5,546 bases of DNA from Ignavibacteriales bacterium (GTDB taxonomy: Bacteria; Bacteroidota; Ignavibacteria; T3Sed10-11), in contig PWJF01000505.1 in the NCBI GenBank assembly GCA_003560935.1, positions 1 through 5,546 of the forward strand, given 5' to 3'. The notes below the pieces were generated by a model. That model had not been told where the DNA came from. It saw only the letters and a program-made list of their open reading frames with translations, and ran no database searches. Each line of letters starts with the position of its first letter. Position 1 is the stretch's first letter. The translations under genes were made by a program, and so were the position numbers. Positions 1 to 5,267 of this stretch are shown piece by piece.

Positions 1-374
1 TGTGTTAAATGTCCCCCGTGTGATAAATTCATTCCCATGACCGTATCACCCGGATTAACTAAGGTAAAGTATACAGCCATATTAGCCTGTGAGCCGGAGT
101 GCGGTTGGACGTTTGCATAGTCGGCTTCGAATAATCTTTTTGCACGCTCGCGGGCGAGATTTTCAACTTCATCGACAAACTCACATCCGCCATAGTATCG
201 TTTACCGGGATACCCTTCGGCGTACTTGTTTGTCATTACCTGACCTGAAGCTTCAAGAACCGCGGAGCTTACAAAATTCTCCGACGCAATCAGTTCGAGC
301 GTAGTATTTTGACGATTAAGCTCTTTTTGTATTGTTTGAAAAACTTCTGCATCTTGTAATTTTACGTGCTGCAC
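1..374 (-). CDS. glyA: Serine hydroxymethyltransferase, N-terminal part (gene runs off the window)
   Basis: Cytoplasmic PLP enzyme that interconverts serine plus tetrahydrofolate with glycine plus 5,10-methylene-tetrahydrofolate, the main source of one-carbon units. Only the first 124 residues are present, out of about 415-430 in the family; the PLP-binding lysine lies beyond the window edge. Visible family motifs are '[11 protein letters not shown]' (26-36), '[18 protein letters not shown]' (48-65) with the conserved active-site tyrosines, '[15 protein letters not shown]' (84-98) contributing to the PLP phosphate site, and '[16 protein letters not shown]' (109-124), whose last histidine matches the residue that stacks on PLP in known enzymes. 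The start is GTG at 374: an in-frame TAA lies at 390-392 with no other start codon between, and AAGGA sits 7 bases upstream. It follows rpiB by 27 bases and is probably co-transcribed with it. Identification is essentially certain; it is incomplete only because the window ends. Confidence 0.97.
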   Translation of the reverse strand, partial: MQHVKLQDAEVFQTIQKELNRQNTTLELIASENFVSSAVLEASGQVMTNKYAEGYPGKRYYGGCEFVDEVENLARERAKRLFEADYANVQPHSGSQANMAVYFTLVNPGDTVMGMNLSHGGHLT

Positions 375-381
375 TAATGAA

Positions 382-386
382 TCCTT
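382..386 (-). promoter_or_regulatory. Ribosome binding site of glyA
   Basis: AAGGA on the minus strand, 7 bases upstream of the GTG at 374. It lies wholly in the 27-base gap after rpiB and supports the GTG as the true start. Confidence 0.75.
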
Positions 387-401
387 GCGTTATGTATGTG
401 A

Positions 402-839
402 TTAAAGACTGGTGAGTGTATGGATTTTTTCGACTCGAGTTACATGACGTCCGCCTTCAAATTTCGTATCGAGAAATAACTCAATAATTTCGCGTGCGGT
501 TTCCCAATCTATGAGGCGCTCGCCGATTGTCAGGACGTTAGCGTTATTATGCAGACGGGAGAGACGGGCTGCTTCAGGGATTTGACACATAGCGGCTCGT
601 ACACCGATATGTTTATTTGCTACTATGCCGACACCGATACCTGTTCCGCATATAAATATTCCCCGCTCACACTCGCCGCGGGAAACGGACTCCGAGGCGG
701 TGTGAGCGAAATCCGGGTAGTCGGAGCGTTCATCGGTATGAGCACCGAAATCTTTGTATTCGATCCCGCGCTCTTCCAGAAGCATTTTTACATTCTCTTT
801 AAAGTGAAAACCCGCGTGATCGCTTGCAATTGCTACCAT
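402..839 (-). CDS. rpiB: Ribose-5-phosphate isomerase B (RpiB/LacAB family)
   Basis: Cytoplasmic isomerase that interconverts ribose 5-phosphate and ribulose 5-phosphate in the non-oxidative pentose phosphate pathway. The 145-residue length is normal for the family. Visible hallmarks are 'IASDHAGF' at 4-11 (Asp7/His8 in the substrate site), 'DYPDFA' at 40-45, 'ICGTGIGVGIVANK' at 63-76 with Cys64 in the position of the catalytic base and Thr66 beside it, 'SRLHNNANVL' at 94-103 with His97 for ring opening, and 'KFEGGRHVTRV' with Arg131 and Arg135 as likely phosphate ligands. The Cys64 form marks the E. coli-like type rather than the actinobacterial type that uses Glu. ATG at 839 is the only plausible start because an in-frame TAG directly precedes it. 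There is no good Shine-Dalgarno sequence, and the upstream TPR gene ends only 7 bases before, so translation is probably coupled. An allose- or galactose-6-phosphate isomerase is possible in this family but less likely beside glyA. Confidence 0.96.
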   Translation of the reverse strand: MVAIASDHAGFHFKENVKMLLEERGIEYKDFGAHTDERSDYPDFAHTASESVSRGECERGIFICGTGIGVGIVANKHIGVRAAMCQIPEAARLSRLHNNANVLTIGERLIDWETAREIIELFLDTKFEGGRHVTRVEKIHTLTSL

Positions 840-846
840 CTATAAT

Positions 847-2169
847 TTACCGAAATGATGCAGGTACTGTTATTTCTTCGCCAATCCACTCGTAACAACC
901 ACCGAAGACTTTTATCTTACCATTAACGATCAATTCGCGATTGAAGAAATAATCTTCGTCCTGTGGAATTAGATTGTTTAAAAATTGCGCTCGTTCCCGC
1001 GCCCGGGTCGCAACCCGTTGATCGATCTGGGCTGCACGCTCATAATATTCTTGGGCAAGTTTATAGACGACACGGTCTTCGAGTTTCATATTTGCCCAAC
1101 CGCCCTTTGTATTCACGACACACTTCTCGATAACTTCTTCATAAATTGTCGCGATTTCGATCAGGGGTTCACCCCAATTGGGTGCCATCCGCTGTGCCTG
1201 TCGTGCATAATTACGTGCCTGCTGGTAGTTTCCGAGTTGACGGTACGCTTGCGCAATTTTCAACGGTATCTCCCGATCGTCCGGCTTGATACGCAACAAC
1301 TGGCTGTACGCACGAATGGCCTCACGCGGTTGGTTGGTGCGTTCAAATAATCGTGCATACTCCGTCCAGTACGTTTCAGATTGCGGACTAAGCTCGGTTA
1401 ACTTCTCAACATATGGTATCGCTTTTTGATACTCTTGGGCCGCATTATATGCCTGTACAAGACTCCATATATTTGCCGGATTATCCGGATCGGTTCGGAA
1501 TTTTTCTTCTGCAAGCCGTATCAATTCCTTGGGATCGCGTACCAGTCTGCGCAAGCGGTCGAGTGCTGTTGTACTATCGGGATCGCGTTCAGTTAAATAC
1601 CGTTGGTACAACTCAACAGCCAGGTTTTCGTAATCGTTGTCCGGTCCGCGATTATCCATATATAAATTACCAAGCCGGTCGATATACTGAAAGTCGATTG
1701 TTTCAAAATCAATATCCACGGCTTTTTCATACGCATTTATTGCATCCGATATCCTTGGCGGAGAATAGTAGTTATCATAAAAGTGTGCCTTTTGCAAATA
1801 GTACGTATTTGCACGATCAGGCAAATGTTCAATTCCTTTCTCAAATATAGTAATGATCGTATCGACGTATGCTTTCTGTTTTTCTGTATCGTCGGTCTTG
1901 AGATACAATTGCCGGTAACATTCAGCAAGGTTGCCGTACAGTGCTCTAAATCGTGTCGGATGAAGCTCCATTACTTTCCACCCGTACGGTATTGCGCGTT
2001 CATAGTACCCGTTTCTGTAATCTTCGAAAAACAGACTCCAGTTCACAAGTACTTCCTGCATATCGACTTGTTGCACCGTGTCTGCTTGAATAGAAGCCGA
2101 TACGGTTGCGTTCAGTGGCGTTCCCACTGCAACCAGAAGAATGAATATGCAACCGATTAAATTTTTCAC
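847..2169 (-). CDS. Exported tetratricopeptide repeat (TPR) protein
   Basis: A 440-residue protein of unknown specific function, probably periplasmic or envelope-associated. Residues 1-25 form a signal peptide (Lys2, hydrophobic stretch 4-18, then V-S-A as a likely signal peptidase I site). The body is helical TPR solenoid: 'Y..GYYERAIPYGWKVMELHP' at 51-71 and 'ISDAINAYEKAVDID' at 140-154 look like degenerate repeats. The clearest repeats are consecutive at about 231-262, 264-297 and 299-331, with the usual A..Y...Y..A..Y......P spacing. Residues 332-400 stay helical, with 'YKLAQEYYERAAQID' typical of a last repeat. The final 40 residues (about 401-440) are not TPR: 'IPQDEDYFFN', then a short, probably beta-rich segment with Gly-Gly-Cys425. 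TPRs normally mediate protein binding, so a scaffold role with the adjacent barrel and lipoprotein is an inference. The start is GTG at 2169, supported by GAGG 7 bases upstream. The stop lies 7 bases before rpiB. Confidence 0.9.
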   Translation of the reverse strand: MKNLIGCIFILLVAVGTPLNATVSASIQADTVQQVDMQEVLVNWSLFFEDYRNGYYERAIPYGWKVMELHPTRFRALYGNLAECYRQLYLKTDDTEKQKAYVDTIITIFEKGIEHLPDRANTYYLQKAHFYDNYYSPPRISDAINAYEKAVDIDFETIDFQYIDRLGNLYMDNRGPDNDYENLAVELYQRYLTERDPDSTTALDRLRRLVRDPKELIRLAEEKFRTDPDNPANIWSLVQAYNAAQEYQKAIPYVEKLTELSPQSETYWTEYARLFERTNQPREAIRAYSQLLRIKPDDREIPLKIAQAYRQLGNYQQARNYARQAQRMAPNWGEPLIEIATIYEEVIEKCVVNTKGGWANMKLEDRVVYKLAQEYYERAAQIDQRVATRARERAQFLNNLIPQDEDYFFNRELIVNGKIKVFGGCYEWIGEEITVPASFR

Positions 2170-2219
2170 CTTACTACCTCATAATATTTAGCAATAATTG
2201 TTAAAATGTATAATTACGT
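2170..2219 (-). other. Longest intergenic gap, AT-rich, 50 bases
   Basis: This gap separates the barrel gene from the TPR gene and is the largest non-coding stretch in the window. It is AT-rich and holds the TPR gene's ribosome binding site. I see no strong hairpin followed by a T-run (terminator) and no clear match to a TTGACA/TATAAT promoter or to the Bacteroidota TTTG...TAnnTTTG type. A weak internal promoter cannot be excluded because the AT content gives several TATA-like hexamers. Confidence 0.5.
2177..2180 (-). promoter_or_regulatory. Ribosome binding site of the TPR gene
   Basis: GAGG (within TGAGGT) on the minus strand, 7 bases before the GTG at 2169. This decides the start: the codons after it give a normal signal peptide. 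Confidence 0.7.
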
Positions 2220-3470
2220 TTACTCAATCCTGGGCGGTACAAACCATCGTTCGAACATATTCAGCGAGAAGTATAATCTGAACATCGTATCGCGCTGGAG
2301 GTTATTGTCCGTTGTACCCCGTACTCCTATTTGCGCTCCGACATCTAAAATCGCACTTCCGCTTAGCGGAAATCCCATTCCAAAAGTAAAGAACGTTTCA
2401 TTTATCGGATTATCCCGTATATTAAAATACGAAGCATTATATAAAAACCCAACTCTGAAGGTAGATCGTTCCCAGAAACTAATACCCGTTTCTTCGTAAT
2501 TACCCTGCCGTTCCCAGCCGACCCCTAACCGGAGAGAATTACGCATTTGATTGTCCGGATTACCGAATTTTCGAAAATCCTCCCATGGTTCGTATCGTAC
2601 GTCCACCGCGATCAAATTGCTTCGATCAATTCTGTAGCCGACGCCGATACCGAGGGTGTAAGGTAATTCAATTGTGCCCGTTCTGGTTGTTGTTGTATCG
2701 AGACCTGTCCCGTAGGTGAGGGTATAATCTTCTTTGACATCCAGTACCGAAGGTGTAGTGAACACAACACCGATAGATAATGGCCCGGGTTCACCTTCGC
2801 GGCGTTGCGGTAACAAGCCGCTGTACATCAGGCCAAATTGTCCTGCAATACCATCGATATCGAGCTCCCGTAACGTAAATGCCGATCCGTAGCCCGATAT
2901 CGAATATTGGTTGCTCCACTCATAATTCAGAATTCCCATACGGTATAACGCCATAGCGCCTATCGAAAAATCACGATTGAAACGATACGACGTTCCGGCA
3001 ATTATATTTGTAATGCCGCCGGATCCGATATGTTTTGTCGATTGGAATCCGCCTTCGATTTCCTGCAGGGTTTCTATGTTATACCCGACCCGAGTCATCG
3101 GCGCAAAACCGAACGCTAAAGTCATACCCCGTGAAGGCATTACCGGCAGCCCGATCATGGCGCCGTTAATACTCCCCGTCGCAATGCCATCGGTCGAAAT
3201 ACCATCATTGGATGTAATATTTTCATAATAGAATGATCCTGAAAATTGAACGACGAACATATCACTCCAGCTTGCCGGATTAGTAACATTAAAATGGTTC
3301 GCACCGCGCAATGCAATTGATGCGCCACCCATACCAATCGATCGAACACTTGCGAGGTACTGCCGTTCACCAATACCGAATCGTGAATATGCAGATCCGC
3401 CCGTCGCGAATGCAAATTCGCTCGTAAAAAATAGTATTACAATTATTATTAAAAATCTACGTAGATGCAT
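2220..3470 (-). CDS. Outer-membrane beta-barrel protein, FadL/PorV-like type
   Basis: A 416-residue exported protein that probably forms a beta-barrel in the outer membrane; its cargo or partner is unknown. Residues 1-22 are a signal peptide (Arg4-Arg5, hydrophobic 6-15, then A-F-A as cleavage site). The mature N-terminus reads 'TGGSAYSRFGIGERQY' and is followed by 'RSIGMGGASIALR' (43-55) and 'NVTNPASWS' (61-69). This GMGG...NPA pattern is what I associate with OmpP1/FadL-like and PorV-like barrels of the FCB group. The rest alternates amphipathic strands with Gly/Asn/Asp turns, for example 'LSIGVVFTTP' (231-240), 'LGIGVGYRI' (273-281) and 'FTFGMGFPL' (361-369). The C-terminal 'VGAQIGVRGTTDNNLQRDTMFRLYFSLNMFERWF' region (377-410) looks like the closing strands. 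There are no cysteines in the mature part. ATG at 3470 has purine tracts AGGA and GAGGGA just upstream. It follows the lipoprotein gene by 19 bases, so a lipoprotein-barrel pair is plausible. No substrate can be assigned from sequence. Confidence 0.85.
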   Translation of the reverse strand: MHLRRFLIIIVILFFTSEFAFATGGSAYSRFGIGERQYLASVRSIGMGGASIALRGANHFNVTNPASWSDMFVVQFSGSFYYENITSNDGISTDGIATGSINGAMIGLPVMPSRGMTLAFGFAPMTRVGYNIETLQEIEGGFQSTKHIGSGGITNIIAGTSYRFNRDFSIGAMALYRMGILNYEWSNQYSISGYGSAFTLRELDIDGIAGQFGLMYSGLLPQRREGEPGPLSIGVVFTTPSVLDVKEDYTLTYGTGLDTTTTRTGTIELPYTLGIGVGYRIDRSNLIAVDVRYEPWEDFRKFGNPDNQMRNSLRLGVGWERQGNYEETGISFWERSTFRVGFLYNASYFNIRDNPINETFFTFGMGFPLSGSAILDVGAQIGVRGTTDNNLQRDTMFRLYFSLNMFERWFVPPRIE

Positions 3471-3474
3471 TGGT

Positions 3475-3485
3475 TCCTGTCCCTC
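3475..3485 (-). promoter_or_regulatory. Ribosome binding region of the barrel gene
   Basis: Two purine tracts on the minus strand precede the ATG at 3470: GAGGGA (3480-3485, 9 bases away) and AGGA (3475-3478, 4 bases away). Both lie within the 19-base gap after the lipoprotein stop codon. The first has the more usual spacing. Confidence 0.6.
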
Positions 3486-3489
3486 TTGT

Positions 3490-4668
3490 TTACATAGGTG
3501 AAAATATTATTTTTAACCGCGGTCTTTTGTCTGGATCTTCCGCTGCTTCTGTATAAAAAGACGTTCGGTGAAAACCAAGTGTTTCATGATTATCGCGGAG
3601 AATAAACCCTTTATCTTCTTCTTGGGTGACCCATTCCTGTACAATATTGCTAACACGTGATCTATATCTTATGATATTGGTCACAGTATCAACGACTGTT
3701 TGGGTAAATGTCTGATGCCGGGCCTGAAGCATAGATAATTTGTTTGAATCAACAAGGCGATACACAAACAACGAATCGCTCACCGACTGGTGAGGAGGAG
3801 TTAATTCTTGATTTCTGGTTAATTCCAGCTCTGCATTGTGAATTATTGCTCCTTTAGGCAACTCGTGAAGGTCGAACCGCACTACCGCATGGGTTGATAC
3901 ACCAGCCTGCAGAATAATATTATTCTGAAGATCAAGGTCCTTCTTTAAAAAAGCGGCAAACGCACGGAAGTTCTCCGAGATAACGACTGTATCCTGATCT
4001 TCCTGAGTTCCAAAAATAATTTGTAACTCCGGTCGATCATCACCTGTAGTCCCATTGAAACCAATGATGCCGTTGGATGAAGCATCGCTTCTAATAACGA
4101 AACCCTGAGGAATAATCGATAGGGTATCTTTTGTCGCCCAACCGTGCAGTAGTTCCTCAGGGAGGGGGAGGGCTATTGCGTTTGTATCACCGAGCATAAT
4201 TGAACCGAAAGAAACCGGTTCAGAGGAACGTTTTATACTTTCATATATATCACGGTTAAAACCCGAAGTCGACCATCCACTCAAAACTTCGTGAAGATAT
4301 ACCGAAACGGTTTCGGTCGTGTCGCCGAAATAGTATGACGGTTTTAAAAATAATGTAGCTTCGAAGATTTCGACGGTATCTATCAATTCTGGTGTTATAC
4401 CGCGGGTGGATAAACGCCCTGCAAAACGAAAAATACTTTCGACCCGGAGCTCGTCAGTCATGCCTGCAAATATATTGTGGCTTCCACTTGTAACCAAGGG
4501 ATGCTCGAATGAAAATGATTCATATGCACGAACAATAAGCGTATCGATGCGTATAAAATCTTCAGTTGGTAATATTCCCTCACCGACCGATACCGGCTGC
4601 TCATCACATCCCGTACTGACAAAAATGAGTATTAAACTACTACAAATGACCAATAGAACAGTTCTCAC
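3490..4668 (-). CDS. Lipoprotein with two DNRLRE-like (CBM-type) beta repeats
   Basis: Function unknown. From GTG 4668 the product is 392 residues. It begins with a compact lipoprotein signal: 'MRTVLLVICSSLILIFVSTGC', with Cys21 as the probable lipidated residue and acidic Asp22-Glu23 behind it. The mature part appears to hold two related beta domains, about 75-219 and 259-390. Each has an 'FRF'/'VRFDL' first strand, a 'GWATKDT'/'EWVTQEEDK' helix end, a 'GFVIR'/'GFILR' strand and a closing 'RPELQIIF'/'RPRLKIIF' strand. This order fits the DNRLRE domain, found in secreted and carbohydrate-binding proteins. A DUF4270-like Bacteroidota lipoprotein is an alternative. Two GTG starts compete. The one at 4668 forms a GTGA overlap with the phosphatase stop and gives a canonical signal. 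The one at 4704 has AAAGG at 7 bases but adds 12 mostly charged residues (404 in total). I prefer 4668, at roughly 60 percent. The barrel gene follows after 19 bases. Confidence 0.85.
   Translation of the reverse strand: MRTVLLVICSSLILIFVSTGCDEQPVSVGEGILPTEDFIRIDTLIVRAYESFSFEHPLVTSGSHNIFAGMTDELRVESIFRFAGRLSTRGITPELIDTVEIFEATLFLKPSYYFGDTTETVSVYLHEVLSGWSTSGFNRDIYESIKRSSEPVSFGSIMLGDTNAIALPLPEELLHGWATKDTLSIIPQGFVIRSDASSNGIIGFNGTTGDDRPELQIIFGTQEDQDTVVISENFRAFAAFLKKDLDLQNNIILQAGVSTHAVVRFDLHELPKGAIIHNAELELTRNQELTPPHQSVSDSLFVYRLVDSNKLSMLQARHQTFTQTVVDTVTNIIRYRSRVSNIVQEWVTQEEDKGFILRDNHETLGFHRTSFYTEAAEDPDKRPRLKIIFSPM
3907..3930. repeat. Near-perfect 24-bp palindrome in the lipoprotein gene
   Basis: The core CAGAATAATATTATTCTG (3910-3927) is a perfect 18-bp palindrome. 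Adding three bases on each side gives 24 bp with one mismatched pair (3909/3928). It lies in codons for 'LQNNIILQ' in the linker between the two repeat domains. I see no second copy in the window. Confidence 0.8.
4301..4317. repeat. Short inverted repeat, 8-bp arms around one base
   Basis: ACCGAAAC-G-GTTTCGGT reads as its own reverse complement around a central G. It lies inside the first repeat domain of the lipoprotein gene. As RNA it could form a 7-bp stem with a 3-base loop. No T-run follows it on the minus strand, so it is not a terminator. Confidence 0.7.
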
Positions 4669-5267
4669 GTGGCTTTCTCGCTTCCTTTCTTGTTTGTTTT
4701 CCACTCGTCGACCTTTGCCCGCATAAAAGGCATACTTTCATATAAAGTCGGCGCCACAATATCAATACTGCCCGGTTTTTCAGTCCAGCTTTCTTGCAGA
4801 CGTGCACCGTAACCCGTTAATACTAAAACAGTAGCGGCGCCGATCCGGTTTCCCGATTCGATGTCGGTTAGTCGATCACCGACCATGATGGATCGATTAA
4901 AATCTATATCGTACTCTTGTTTAGCTTTTTCAAACATACCGGCATTCGGTTTACGACAGGAGCATCCGTTTCCTTCCGAAGCATCGTGCGGACAGTAATA
5001 CACGGCGTCAACCACGGCGCCTTCCTCACTTAGCAATTCAACAAGCCGATTATTGACTCTCTTCACATCCTCTTCGGTCATAATACCTCGTGCTACACCG
5101 GATTGGTTTGAAACGACGATTATCTTAAAACCAAGCTCTCGTGCTTCGCGTATAGCCTGTGCCGCACCGGGTATAAGTTGTAATTCGTCCGGATCCTTAA
5201 TAAAGTGTTTTTCGAAGTTAATTGTACCGTCCCTATCAAGAAATAAACAATAATTAAAACCCTGCAT
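4665..5267 (-). CDS. gmhB: HAD-family sugar-bisphosphate phosphatase, GmhB type (heptose-1,7-bisphosphate 7-phosphatase)
   Basis: Cytoplasmic phosphatase of the HAD superfamily. GmhB proteins remove the 7-phosphate from D-glycero-D-manno-heptose 1,7-bisphosphate on the way to ADP- or GDP-heptose for LPS core or surface glycans. Numbered from ATG 5267 (200 residues), motif I is 'FLDRDGTIN' with nucleophile Asp11 and acid/base Asp13. Motif II is 'VVSNQSGVARG' (Ser53). The zinc loop has Cys92, His94, Cys102 and Cys104, followed by 'RKP' with the motif III lysine. Motif IV is 'VGDRLTDIESG' (Asp131, Asp135). The zinc ligands and catalytic Asp numbers match E. coli GmhB at the start of the loop, but the loop between His94 and Cys102 is about five residues shorter. 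The start is ATG 5267, in a TGATG overlap with the glgA stop; an adjacent GTG at 5270 would add one residue. No clear Shine-Dalgarno is present, so coupling to glgA is likely. The related histidinol-phosphatase (HisB-N) activity is an alternative, but no his genes are nearby. Confidence 0.9.
   Translation of the reverse strand: MQGFNYCLFLDRDGTINFEKHFIKDPDELQLIPGAAQAIREARELGFKIIVVSNQSGVARGIMTEEDVKRVNNRLVELLSEEGAVVDAVYYCPHDASEGNGCSCRKPNAGMFEKAKQEYDIDFNRSIMVGDRLTDIESGNRIGAATVLVLTGYGARLQESWTEKPGSIDIVAPTLYESMPFMRAKVDEWKTNKKGSEKAT
4712..4716 (-). promoter_or_regulatory. Possible ribosome binding site for the alternative lipoprotein start
   Basis: AAAGG on the minus strand lies 7 bases upstream of the GTG at 4704, inside the 3' end of the phosphatase gene. 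It is the main argument for the longer lipoprotein form. The preferred GTG at 4668 has AGGA at 14 bases (4683-4686) and GAGAAAG at 4 bases (4673-4679), neither ideally spaced. Confidence 0.4.

Noticed and set aside
89..304. Plus-strand open frame of 71 codons
   Set aside because: It lies antisense to the well-conserved glyA coding sequence and its translation has no recognisable motif.
549..845. Plus-strand open frame of 98 codons
   Set aside because: It is antisense to rpiB, whose catalytic motifs occupy the same bases.
985..1850. Two plus-strand open frames opposite the TPR gene
   Set aside because: Both mirror the TPR codons, have no family signature, and have no ribosome binding site that stands out.
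1737..1928. Minus-strand open frame of 63 codons inside the TPR gene
   Set aside because: It is an alternate-frame shadow; the main frame has a signal peptide and clear TPR repeats through the same region.
2170..2219. Possible internal promoter in the AT-rich gap before the TPR gene
   Set aside because: TATA-like hexamers are expected in AT-rich sequence, and no matching upstream element at the right spacing was convincing.
2206..2499. Plus-strand open frame overlapping the end of the barrel gene
   Set aside because: It is antisense to conserved C-terminal barrel strands and has no motif.
3155..3415. Minus-strand open frame of 86 codons inside the barrel gene
   Set aside because: It is a shadow frame; the main frame carries the signal peptide and GMGG...NPA pattern here.
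4202..4222. Inverted repeat GAACCG...CGGTTC in the lipoprotein gene
   Set aside because: The arms are only about 7 bp with an 8-base loop inside coding sequence and no T-run; this is likely chance.
4406..4726. Plus-strand open frame opposite the lipoprotein start
   Set aside because: It is antisense to the lipoprotein signal peptide and first domain, and its sequence is low-information.
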